Part shown: positions 1 to 10,320 of the stretch, one piece after another
Position numbering within the stretch: position 1 is the first letter of the stretch
How the letters are laid out: each line of letters begins with the position of its first letter
NCBI RefSeq assembly: GCF_001949145.1
Contig: NW_019091362.1
Coordinates: forward strand, 5,773,904-5,837,903
Reading direction: 5' to 3'
DNA from: Acanthaster planci
Taxonomy: Eukaryota; Echinodermata; Asteroidea; Valvatida; Acanthasteridae
DNA length: 64,000 nucleotides
Translations under genes and position numbers: made by a program
Notes under the pieces: model-generated
The model's database searches: none
What the model was told of the DNA's origin: nothing
The model's input: only the letters and a program-made list of their open reading frames with translations

Positions 1-214
1 AAAGGATGTATCACTGAAATTGATTTCAAACCATTATTTGTTTGGCAGATAATTTGTAGTACTTATTCCGTCTTTGAAATTTACAATGAGTTCTTAACTT
101 TAAAATCAAATGCCAGACTTAACTTGGACGAGAAAAAAATTGACCCTTAATTTATAGAATGACCCTGATGAAAATGGAAGGCTCCCTTATGTTTGATTTG
201 TTTGTTTGTCGTAG

Positions 215-3200
215 GTTTTTGGTTCTAGGGTGCGTGTTGACGCGATGGCCAAGGTTGCAGAACTAGAGCTGGCTGAGAAGGAGAAGATGAAGGAGAAAGT
301 ACAGAAGATTGTCAAGCATGACATCAACGTCTTCATCAACAGGTACTGAAATGCCTACAGGGAACTGGGAAAATATTGCTTTCTCTACCAATGGAGTTTC
401 TACTCCAGCCTGTGTCAGAACTGCTATTTTCTGTCGTGTTAAAGACAAAATTGAAGGACGTGATATTGAGCAGCATTTTAAAATTTTAAAACTGCTTTCA
501 AAACCATAGTTGTTCATTTTAAATCCCTTTGAGGTAGACCGTTATAAGCTGCTGTTTGTATCATTAAGCCACCCATAACTGACGACCGTTCCGGAGAAAA
601 ACAATAAAGCTCTTGTATTTTGTAAACCTGTGAAAATCATAACTTTGGCATTTAAAGTTTTTGGTTTTTAAATGAGAACAAATAGAAATGAACTGAGTGC
701 GCAAGTCTGTGGTTACTAACTAGGACAAGTTTTTTAACCTTTGCTGCGCTAAACCCTCCAAAGCACTTTGCCCCTTGTCCGTCTGTCAGTAGTCTTCTAT
801 AAAGCAATATGGAATACATCCACCTTGTTAGGTTCGTTGAAGGGGCATATACATGTTCTTACCTGTCCAAACCGTAGAGGGTTCCAAAAGGTTGCCATGT
901 GGTGTTCATCATCACAAATTTTTGATGGTACCTACCGAAACAAAAGCCGACCCCAGCAAGCTTGATGGTCGAGTGGTTAAGACGTCTGCACTAGTGAGCA
1001 GGAGGTCGTGTGTTCGAGTTCCACCCGAGTAAGCTTGTGAATTTTTTCGCAAGCTCTCGGACAAGCACTGAGCATACAGTGTTTATCAATATATATGTTG
1101 GGTAAGGGCAAAACCCGTTATTTAAATTAACATCTCCCCGACTCCCCAAAAAATACATCTTGGAAATACCAAAACAAAAGTAACATGAAAGGCAGATTGA
1201 TTCAAGCAAATGAGAATGAAAACTCAATTTGGGTCCAACAGGCAGCTGATTTACAACTACCCAGAACAGCTGTTTGCTGACAACGGCATCACGGCCATCG
1301 AGCATGCTGACTTTGACGGCATTGAGCGTCTGGCGCTGGTCACTGGCGGAGAAATTGTCTCCACGTTTGATCACCCAGAGCTGGTCAAACTGGGCCACTG
1401 TGATGTCATTGAGGAGGTCATGATTGGTAGGCTATAAACCGTTCCCTCCAAGAGCCTTCTAAAAATCGGCCTGGGAGTTTTTTGAGGATTGTGTAGAATT
1501 GAGGGAGGTAGAGCTCAGCCAGTATTACTTCTCTCAGGGCTTGATGCCCTGTAAAAGTTAGAAGGGCAAAGAAAATGCCATTGGTGACATCAGAGAACTT
1601 TAAAGTACTCAGATGTTCTAAGTAATGTAAGGTTCTAAGATTATTTGTCTAGTCACTACAGTGGCATTACTTACGTTCATTTTTTAAAATCTAATTTTAT
1701 GGGATTAAAGTGGAAGGATTCTACAATTCCAACGACACAGTTGTTAAACTTTACCACTGAAAACTAGTAGGTCTGTTTCTGTGTATTTGTACAAATCTGA
1801 AAGTCAAGACTGTCCACTCCTCAAGCTGTTAATAACAAATGCTACATTGTCTTTGATTGACCTTGACAGGGGAGGACAAGCTGATTCGCTTCTCGGGCGT
1901 AGCCCTTGGTGAGGCATGCACCATTGTTCTCCGTGGGGCTACCGAGCAGATCTTAGACGAGGTGGAACGCTCACTACACGATGCCCTGTGTGTTCTGTCA
2001 CAGACCACCAAGACCTACAAGACGGTACTAGGAGGAGGTAATGCCACAGCATATCTTGTTTAGCTTGACCTTAATCCACCCTACAGTATTTCAGGTAGGA
2101 GCCCTGCTTAACGCAACAACATCTTGCCGTTTGCGGGATTTGGTTTAAACTCAGACTTGTGTTACAGTGGGGCCATTGAGTGATTTAGCCCCAAAATAAC
2201 CAACAAAGTTCAGGCAGAGCAGTTTGTGTGATGTGCCTACAGTTTTGCTAATACGAGACAGAGTACACTCTGTCTCGTATTAGCAAAACAAAAGATTTGC
2301 AGGAGTTCTCTGTTGGCTCGTAAGTTCAGTTTACCTAATGACTAAGGATGCTTTTGTATGCTCTCAGTCACAGTTATGAAGTAATCTGATCTTGGAGTGA
2401 ACTTTGGGCCTTTTTTCACTTGTCAGTTGTTAGCCCTTAACCTCTTCTTGATGGGGAGCCCTGCACCAGAGACCTTGGCTGTATGCCCTTGGCCAGGGTG
2501 CCCAAAATCGGAACTTTCCTTTACAACAAAAATATGAAGTCGCTCAGTGTTTTTAGAAAAAGTTTACTTGCTGTCAAGTCAGCTGCTGTGACTTGTCAAT
2601 CAAAGTTCATATGCTGTGCTGACCATTTTTAGCCGAGGTCATCCCTCAATGTTTGGAAATAGTACCATTGTTTGCCACTGCCGGTGCCCGTGGATTATCA
2701 GCGGGGACAAAAGCGCTACAGCTCTCCAGCGATGAGCAGTACAATACCACTGGGTGCTCGTGGAATCTGGCTGGATTTGTACAGACAACACCGTCGTCCA
2801 TCAATGCACTGGGCCAATTTCCAGAACAAAGAGGAAATTACGCAACACCCGCACAATGGGGGCTCTTTACTGGGCAGCCTGCTTGGCTGCAATACTCACA
2901 CGTCAGTGGAGGTTGCCTGTCAGATAAGACTCGCCACAAGACAGTCATTTGTTTGAGGGTATGCATGCAATAAATGCTAATTTTTGAAGAATTTTGAACA
3001 TGGAAAAAAATTAAAAAGCGCCCAGCAGCTGGTGATGCTTGTCGCTAACTCCACCTGGCAGGAAGTGGTTAAGGTGATTATTTCAAATTGCCATTGAGAG
3101 TGAACCTTTGGCGTTCTCGTGTGATCCCTCTAGTGTAGGATTCAATATTGATGCCTATATGAAATCACCAGCCTCTAAGATATGTTGCCCATTATCTCAT

Positions 3201-4855
3201 TGTCTTAACCTAGGTTGCTCCGAAATGCTAATGGCCAATGCAGTTCACCAACTAGCAGCACAAACCCCCGGGAAGGAGGCTGTAGCCATTGAAGCTTTTG
3301 CAAGAGCCCTCACTAAGGTTAGTTCTGACAAGCATGGATATGCATCATTCGGGCCAGTTAGCAGATGATCAAGTCCGTCAATGCCTTTTCCACTCGCTGA
3401 ACATTGTTTAAGAAATTTATTTGTTAAACTCAGCCGGGAACCAGTCATTATAAATACAACATTGCATGACATTGGCTGGAAACCTGTTTCTGCTAAGCCA
3501 GGAATTCTTACATTTGGTTAATTTGAAGGTACGCATGCTGGTTTCAGTGTTCTAATTGTTTTATTGTTTGACTGAATTATTCTGCACTGAAGAAACCTTG
3601 TTGGATGTTCTTTCATAGCTACCTACCATCATAGCTGACAACGCAGGGTATGACAGTGCACAGCTTGTTGCCCAACTGAGAGCTCTCCACACCCAGGGAA
3701 AGCACACCATGGGACTCAGTAAGTTGTCACAAATGACGTAGATTGGTATCTGGCTTTGATGAGACAGTTTTGTTGGCTACTTGTGCAAAATACCGACTTG
3801 ACACTGCATTTGACACACTCTCCGTATGCTGGTCGAGCCCCGTGCCTAATCAACGGGCAGTCAACACCACCAGTTTTCAGTTGAATGTGCACTCTGAAAT
3901 GCTTGCAAGCTGGGGTGCACGTGCAAAACGTGTAAGGGAGAGTTCTCTGCACTTTGTGCGGTTTCGGTGCCCACAATCACTGTTGTGTATTGGTGTCTCA
4001 CAGGTAGGATCAAACCTAAGTGACTCACATTTTTTGTACTCTTTAACACGAGTGACTTGAGACTCAAAGCATGCCAGGATTTGGTGCAAACATACAGGTC
4101 TGTGCACAGTAGATGCTGTTGTGTATAGCACTTGAAGCCTATTCAGACACTGCCTTTCGAGAACTAGAGTTTGGTGACTACTGCTTTGCTCAATGCTATC
4201 TCCAGTGCCTTGTGCAGCAGTTCAGTGTTAAGTCGTTTGAACGTGACGAGGGCATTGAAAAGTTAAATATTCAGTTCCTATTGATTCATCTCTAGACATG
4301 AATGAAGGGAAGGTGGGTGACATGATTGAGCTGGGCGTGATCGAGTCGTACCAACTCAAGAAGCAAGTCCTCCATAGCGCCGCTGAGGCAGCTGAGATGA
4401 TTCTCCGTGTGGATGACATCGTCAAGGCTGCGCCAAGGTTAGAGAAACCGAGTGATATTTGCACTCACTGTCTCATGCCGTCACTTGTTCCCAAAGGATG
4501 AGACCCTATGTCACAGTAGGATTCCAGTCGTCATTTGAAAGTGCCTTCACCTCTGAGTTCCACGGTCACTGTAGTCCGTCATGATGAGTTTAACTTTTAG
4601 CACTGCTAAATTTTAGGACCTCCAAAACTTAATTTTGCAGGCATGTTTTAGAGCATTGCGCGTGATGATTCAGGAATAGTGTTCCTTCCTTCAGTGTTGT
4701 GAGATGTGGCTTGTATTTCAGACAGAATAAGGAACCAAGAGGTATGTTCCATGTAGTCAAATGAAGCGTTCATTGTAATGGGGTTCAAAATGTATCTGAC
4801 CCAAATTTTTGTTTTTTTTCTCCTTTTTCCTGTTTGCCTTTTTAGGAAGAGATGA
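215..4855 (+). CDS. CCT2: T-complex protein 1 subunit beta (CCT2), 3' part, 7 exons
   Basis: This is the beta subunit of the CCT/TRiC chaperonin, which folds actin, tubulin and other cytosolic proteins with ATP. The window starts inside the gene. Exons are 215-342, 1242-1426, 1870-2037, 3214-3317, 3619-3718, 4296-4437 and 4846-4855; all junctions are GT/AG and phases match, giving 278 residues plus stop. The protein runs from FGSRVRVD (apical domain) through [28 protein letters not shown] and [15 protein letters not shown] to the equatorial [34 protein letters not shown] and LSAAEAAE-like (here [14 protein letters not shown]) blocks, collinear with animal CCT2. Roughly the first 250 residues, including the N-terminal ATP-binding motifs, lie upstream of the window. 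The last exon holds only the end of an Arg codon, Lys, Arg and TGA, so the protein stops at AAPRKR, seven residues short of human CCT2. Identity is certain; the terminal exon is slightly less so, although its acceptor has a strong pyrimidine tract. Confidence 0.97.
956..1150 (+). repeat. tRNA-derived SINE in a CCT2 intron (family 1)
   Basis: The head resembles a tRNA gene: a box A-like TGGTCGAGTGG and, about 40 bases later, a box B-like GTTCGAGTTCC. A non-tRNA tail follows, so this is a SINE and not a functional tRNA. It sits in the intron between the exons at 215-342 and 1242-1426, less than 100 bases before the second. No target-site duplication was found by eye and the 3' edge is approximate. 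Confidence 0.6.
2242..2289. repeat. Perfect 23-bp inverted repeat with a 2-base loop
   Basis: Positions 2242-2264 and 2267-2289 are exact reverse complements separated by two bases. The motif begins GTTTTGCTAATACGAG. It lies in the CCT2 intron 2038-3213 and would form a long hairpin in DNA or in the pre-mRNA. The rest of that intron shows no supported exon. Confidence 0.9.
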
Positions 4856-7489
4856 ATCAGAACATTAACAACAGCGGGAACGTTCTTCATCCATTGATGT
4901 CACTTCAAGTTTGTGTGGTACTGATTGTGTGTCGCTGTAATGTGTGCATCTTGATAGGAGAGAAAGCATTATTTATACTGGGTTTTTAGAGGGAGTAAGC
5001 ATTCTCCTGAGGGCAAACTTGAAACCAATCAAAGGCAGAACAAGCCAGTTCAGTATTTCAAAAAGGCAAGGTCAATCAAGAACAAAGCACCTGATGTCAT
5101 GCCAGCACCAACATCTTCAGTGTTAGTCGACATACGGCTGCACGAATAAGCCGACAAGGAATAAATGCATCCATGTTCTCAAATGACCTACAATGCACTC
5201 CATTGTGTGGATGTCCTGTTGGAAAACTGAACTGGCTCACTGATGCCATTGCTCACAAGGCCAGGTCCCTGATTGGACCTGATTGGATGAAAGAAGTGTC
5301 GTCGTCTTTGAAGAGCGAGCACAGACATTGTACAAGGTTCCTGGCCTGCCCTTACAATTTCTTACCTTAAAAATATCCATTATGCAAACAGTAGGGGGTT
5401 ATCTGCCTCCTAGGGGCAAACGTTGGGCAAATATGCATTAATATGCTGACATTCTTTACTAAAATGTCCGTTATGCTCAGTATTGCTCAGGGGTGTGACT
5501 GGCCACTTAAAATCAAAGCCGAAAACAGCTAGCAAAAAGCTGAAATACAGGTGTACAGGTGCACAAAAAAGCTGAAATTCGGGGTTAACAGCTCAACCAA
5601 AAAAAACAGCTAAAAAGCTGAATATTGGTGACTTAAGTTTTCATGTTATCCTCTGCACCAAAAATCCCTCAAAATGGGACAGATCCCTTACTAAGATTGG
5701 AATCTTTTGTTCTTTGCATATTCGATACATGTTCTCGGTTGTGGCTCTGAATCTTCCAGCTATTAGATGAAATCACACTTGTGCCCTTGGGTCTGCATAA
5801 ACCATGGCTGAAGATGATGAGAAACAAAGACGTGCCATTAGAAATGGCATTACAGTGAATCCCACGGTTGGCTTAACACAAACTCTGATTTACCCAAACA
5901 GTTGTACTGGTTCATTGAAAGAAAACCATGTCTTAAGATAGTGCTCAGCAAAGCCTTTATGGGAGGGGCATGCTGTAATTCTCCTGGGTCGGTTTGCAAT
6001 TTCCTTTTTGATACACCAAAACATTTTTCTTGTAGCCATTTGAGTGAATTGTCCTGCAGGTGATTTGTCAAATAAAAAAAAAGGAGTGATCACAGATGCG
6101 AGTGCGTCAGTGTTTGATTAAAAAACATCTAAATTACAATTTTGTTTTGCAAGGGACAAATTCAAATGTTTTCACAAAAAATGAATAAAATCCAGCCATG
6201 TCTTATCAAATTTAGACCGCTTTATTTCCACTTGAGAAAGAAATTCTAGTTTCCTTTCTAATCGTGACAGCAACAATAGATCATTTGCACTGAAACCTTA
6301 AATTTCCAACCCAACTTTCTGATCCCAATCTTTAATCATGGATTGTATCTGACATGGGTAGGCTATGGCTATTATGGCATGCTAATGGCAACTAATAACT
6401 AGCCAGAGCCACAACATTCCCCCTTCGGACACTGAGCTGCTGAAGCTAGTGAAAAATGGTGCACACAGAAATGACAAGTATCCAAATTAAGAAGAGAGCA
6501 AGTGAAATGATTTGTGTAAAACATTAACTTGCGGCTCTTAAACAAGGAATAAATCCCACTTTTTTTGAAATTGAATATCCTAACCTGAAAATCTTTGAGT
6601 TTTCTTACAATAGTCAAATCACATGTACATTATACACTGTATATTATGAGATCTCAATGTCAGTACAACACACCCTCTACATCCTTCAAAATCTAACAGA
6701 TTTAAGAGATTTTGCAGGATTTAAGGATTACAGTCCATCCACTATTACACTGCGTAGGTTCTGATGCCCCCTTGGAAGTTGAAACACAGTGACCATGCCA
6801 GTGGTTTCAATCACATCATGGTTGAGAATTTTGGAAAATTCAAGAACATTCACAAAACTCTGCAACGACAGGGTACATTCACAGCTTCCAAGGAGTTAGT
6901 ACTTGATTTAATTTTCACCAGCATAATAGTATATGTATGTTGATCAGACCAGATTAGAAAGACTGCCCGTGATTCATGAAGAGTGCAAAGCTAATGTATA
7001 ATATTGGAATGTGATGGCTTGTCTGTGACACCTCTCAAGGGCTGTTACTGATGTATGTTGTAGCTGCAAGTTTAGGGCACTGACGAGCTGTGCAGAGGAT
7101 AGCACTTATGTTAGTTGAATCTGTCAAAAAGAGGAACAAAGAAGCATGATGTCAATTGACATGGAGCTTGGTCAAATATCTGTGCAGGCAAAATACAACT
7201 GCCAAAATTGTAATTGAAAATCTACTTTATAAAGAACCTAGATTCAAGATCTGAACCTTGAAGCACTGATCTCATTGGCCATAGCACAAAATATACCACT
7301 CTCCTTTGAATGATTAAAGTACAAGCTCCTTTCCATGAATGCTAAGAGTGAGAATCAAAGTCCAGGTTTGGAAGCAATTTTTCAAACAACTTTGACCAGA
7401 CAAACTACCGTACAGCTGCCGTTATGCTCTACAAAATGCTTACCATTTAAGACAGACGGGGACAGACACACAGGTAGATACAACGCTGG
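4856..7489. other. 3' regions of convergent CCT2 and TMEM258; no further gene seen
   Basis: After the CCT2 stop this stretch holds the presumed 3' UTRs of CCT2 (+) and TMEM258 (-). A reverse-strand AATAAA at 6226-6221 could end the TMEM258 transcript. The open frames here are short, lack splice context and show no recognisable protein. The order implies tail-to-tail transcription. Confidence 0.6.
5160..5165 (+). terminator. Candidate polyadenylation signal of CCT2
   Basis: An AATAAA hexamer lies about 305 bases after the CCT2 stop codon, with no other coding sequence in between. It is the first canonical signal downstream, so it is the likely 3' end of the CCT2 transcript. This is inferred from position only. 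Confidence 0.5.
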
Positions 7490-8496
7490 TCAGACATAAA
7501 TCCCCACCCACAGTAACAGAAACAGGATGCCGGAGCCCATGAATAGACTGGCTACCAAAGCTACGAGCAGCTCTTTGTAAAAATCACGGGTGTACTTGGT
7601 TGATGTGACCTCATATCTATCGTACCAGTCAAGGAAGGACCATCTGTATTCAACTGGTTTAATGCAACCCAAGTATCAGCTATCTTCCTTCCCCATCAAA
7701 TCGCAAATAAAACAGGTTCAGGGCATTCCCCTTGCTTTTAATCAGCCATCGTATGATCTGTGAAAATCTTTTGAACCCTTAAGAAAGTGGCCTCTGAATG
7801 AGCATCTAAACATGTAATTTTCATCAACTAAAAAGCTTTGGATGTGAAGTTCCTGTTCCGGATATGGACAGAACTAAAGCTCAACTGCTTCGAGAGACAA
7901 ACAAAATTTCCCCTAACAAGGAATATCACAGAGGGCATCATGACCAAAATCAGTAAAGGTGCAATGGGTGAAATTCTTAATCCTATCCATCTCTAAAGCA
8001 TTCAACTGCCTCCATGCCAAAATTGGAGACAGTCTACATAATCCAACATCTCAGGTTTCTTGTCCCTAAATACCCCCCTGTGTGTTCCTTGGAGCCTGTG
8101 CTGATGGCCCATACTACCCCAGTCTGTCAAACCCAATCCTCTGGCAATTCCTGTCATTATGTGGAGGCAGTGCAAATGGTATCCAGGACCTGTGTGGACG
8201 GTTTCTGACAAGTATACTCCAGGCGTGAATTTATGCATAGCAGAGCGTGAATAATAGAAGGTTGAACAAAAAACAAATGGCAAAATCCATCATTGACAAT
8301 CGGACACACTCTTTTGCCATTCAAATTCAGTCCTCCAAAATCCTCTAAAAGCATCCAGAGGATTTTGGAGGATGGAGGACGGTTAGCATTAAGGATACAC
8401 AAAGAACCAAGCTGTGAAGAAGATGCCAATGGACAGGAGAGTCAAGGTGAGATGAGGAAACACAGCCGGATTGACCGGGCTCAAATAGCGGCTCAT
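7490..8496 (-). CDS. TMEM258: Transmembrane protein 258, oligosaccharyltransferase subunit
   Basis: TMEM258 (Ost5-like) is a small two-helix membrane subunit of the ER oligosaccharyltransferase, which transfers glycans to Asn residues. Coding exons on the reverse strand are 8496-8399 and 7616-7490; the split Val codon (GT|A) is restored by splicing. The product is 74 residues: [17 protein letters not shown], a first helix ([15 protein letters not shown]), the loop [12 protein letters not shown], and a second helix ending [10 protein letters not shown]. It aligns without gaps to human TMEM258 except that the human protein has five more N-terminal residues. The acceptor at 8504 precedes TGGAGTCAATG, so the ATG at 8496 is the first complete one. 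If the upstream exon ended in A, an ATG three codons earlier would form, but the likely 5' exon ends in GAG, so I chose 8496. The gene is head-to-head with the KIAA2012-like gene. Confidence 0.95.
8332..8371. repeat. 15-bp perfect hairpin next to the TMEM258 donor
   Basis: CCTCCAAAATCCTCT at 8332-8346 pairs exactly with 8357-8371 across a 10-base loop. The hairpin starts 27 bases inside the TMEM258 intron, counted from the donor at 8398. It may be the core of a small foldback repeat or an intronic RNA structure; sequence alone cannot decide. Confidence 0.75.
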
Positions 8497-8690
8497 TGAC
8501 TCCACTGAAGCCTATTAGGATTGGAAAAAAAGAAAATCAATTCTCTTTTTTAAATTGAATGAGGTAAATATGAGCGTTACAACAAATGAGGTCAAAATAA
8601 TGAAATTTTTCTATCTTCAAATTTACAGGGCATGACATTACATAAATGTATCATGAAAACAATACCTTTGACAGGCAGTCTTAAACTGAC

Positions 8691-9217
8691 AGTAAAGGCA
8701 CACATCACAACTCAGGGACTGTCCCTGTATTTGGAGAAGTCCCTTCATTTGGGGACAAAACTCTTTAAAAGGGGACATTTTTCCAAAGTGGGCTTAGGTA
8801 AAAAATATCCACATACTATCATAGATTTTTCTCCCACATTTTCCATTCATATTAAGTTTAAGTTGTTTTATGAACTTTGTGCCGTGTCACTTGATTAACT
8901 ATACATGTACATGTACCATAAGGAATTGATTTTCAGAAAAAGTGTTTTGATGAAGCCTTCTTCCCACCCTTTATGTGTCATTGCAGACTCCTGCTTGTAC
9001 TTGTAGAAGTAAATGGTAGATTTTTTTTTACGGCAGCCATGGGTATTTAAAAGGATCCCCAGAGCATGCAATCATTGGCAATGGTAGGATCACCAAGCTC
9101 ACTTGAAAAAACTGTCCCCATTTAGAGGGACATTCTCTCTTTCCAGGGACTGATTTCATCCTCGAATAAAGGGACTTCTCCAAATACGAGGGCAATCTGT
9201 GATGTGTGCCTTAACTG
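8691..9217. mobile_element. Non-autonomous DNA element with about 100-bp terminal inverted repeats
   Basis: The left end (AAGGCACACATCAC, then TATTTGGAGAAGTCCCTT) is repeated as its reverse complement at the right end (AAGGGACTTCTCCAAATA, then GTGATGTGTGCCTT). Both arms also carry GGGGACA or TGTCCC blocks. The middle has no open reading frame for a transposase. It lies in the TMEM258 intron upstream of the first coding exon. This is a MITE-like element; the superfamily cannot be named because no clear target duplication is visible. Confidence 0.7.
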
Positions 9218-9242
9218 ACTGAAGGTTTTACAAAGCATGATT

Positions 9243-9402
9243 TAGGCCTAGGCCTACTGAACACGATCGAAGAGCTCTTTTCGAAGGTTTTGCTGTTTCA
9301 AACTGATTTTTGTAGTGGTAGGCCTTATTTAAATAAAATTTCCAGTGCTACAGTCTGAAATTAGATTCCAAGTAGGCTACACGTAGGCCATGTAGGCCTA
9401 GG
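9243..9402. repeat. Cluster of TAGGCCTA-type motifs
   Basis: Within about 160 bases the motif AGGCC(T/A) recurs many times (TTAGGCCTAGGCCTAC, GTAGGCCTTA, GTAGGCTACACGTAGGCC, GTAGGCCTAGG). Single copies occur across the window, for example near 29020, 29460, 30705, 32310, 39912 and 56603. It looks like a species-wide enriched oligomer concentrated here. No function is evident. Confidence 0.55.
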
Positions 9403-10139
9403 TGTTAGCCACCATTCGACTCCAGCATGACCAAGCAATGACCGGGAAATCTTGGAAATTGGGCATGTTACTGGTGCCTAACGCCCTAATCACAACGTTA
9501 ATAGGCGAACCAGTAGTTCCCAAGCTCAAATGCAATTTTCCAAACACGACACTGTACTAGAGCATTTCTGTTTAGGCCTACTTTTTATGCCTCGCCGCCT
9601 GAGCGTTAATGATTAACAACAGAGAGTGCCACGTATACACGATTTAGTATACAGCTCGGTTGTAAATAACACCAATCCTTTACCATGCAATAACGGATAA
9701 TTTAAATAGTTCTTGCATATAAAATTCATATCATCATTAAGAAAAACATGCTAAGCATACGTAACAAAGACTAAAAATACTGATGGTTGCTAGTAGTAGC
9801 TGATTTGAACGATTACAAAAAGTGTAGAAATGTAAAACACAAACCATTTTGGTGAAGCCCTACAAAGGTAAAAGGTCACAATTGTTCGGTTGTTCGTCTA
9901 CTTGCTCCTCCTCAGCTCATAGCTCAGATATGACAGAGAACATATTGAGTGCTCCTACTAATTCATGGTGGGGATCTTTTCTTACCTCCGTGTATGGTGT
10001 ATCTTTCTGAATCACTGGTTTCGTTCAAAAATTACCCTTTTGCATAAAAATACACTTTTCTAAATAAAAAATAACATGTAGCATCACTTTAGGACTTATT
10101 AACTTTTTAAGAATATTTTTGTCGGTAAATTTGACTTAC

Positions 10140-10200
10140 CTCCCCTCTTTTTAAAAGTAGAACAGTCCGCTTTTGTTGCTGGCTCGGCAATCAATCAGAC
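10140..10200 (-). other. TMEM258: Probable noncoding first exon of TMEM258
   Basis: Reverse-strand sequence ending GGGGAG is followed by a strong donor, GTAAGT, at 10139-10134. Splicing to the acceptor before 8504 would join this 5' leader to the coding exon in a structure suited to TMEM258. The transcription start is not visible, so the upper edge is a guess. Confidence 0.5.
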
Positions 10201-10256
10201 AACAACATGATAGCAACGGGAGGTTGATGGACCACCTGTAAACTACACCCCAACAT
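10201..10256. promoter_or_regulatory. Compact divergent promoter between TMEM258 and the KIAA2012-like gene
   Basis: The probable TMEM258 5' exon ends at 10140 on the reverse strand and the first candidate ATG of the KIAA2012-like gene is at 10257 on the forward strand, leaving about 116 bases for both leaders and the promoter. No TATA box is obvious. A GTTGCTAT half-site (reverse strand, near 10212-10219) resembles half of an RFX X-box, but the second half is missing. Confidence 0.4.
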
Positions 10257-10320
10257 ATGAAGACGCAGAAATCTTCACTTCTTGATAGTTACACCATGGC
10301 AGTTTTTAATCCTTCTAATG
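10257..10320 (+). CDS. Tentative first coding exon of the KIAA2012-like gene
   Basis: ATG at 10257 is preceded by an in-frame TAA at 10239-10241 and opens 21 codons (MKTQKSSLLDSYTMAVFNPS and one more) plus one base before a strong GTGAGT donor. This phase fits an acceptor at 12967 (GTAG|GT), giving an intact Gly codon and then HRKPVLVSS. A second ATG in frame lies at 10296. The peptide does not resemble the human KIAA2012 N-terminus, and the acceptor competes with one four bases upstream, so the link needs transcript support. Confidence 0.4.

Noticed and set aside
956-1040. Functional tRNA gene in a CCT2 intron
   Set aside because: Boxes A and B are present but the sequence cannot be folded into a complete cloverleaf with a matching acceptor stem, and a SINE-like tail follows.
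2653-2973. Two overlapping open frames in a CCT2 intron
   Set aside because: They lie between CCT2 exons that join perfectly without them, in two frames at once, with no splice sites and no family resemblance.
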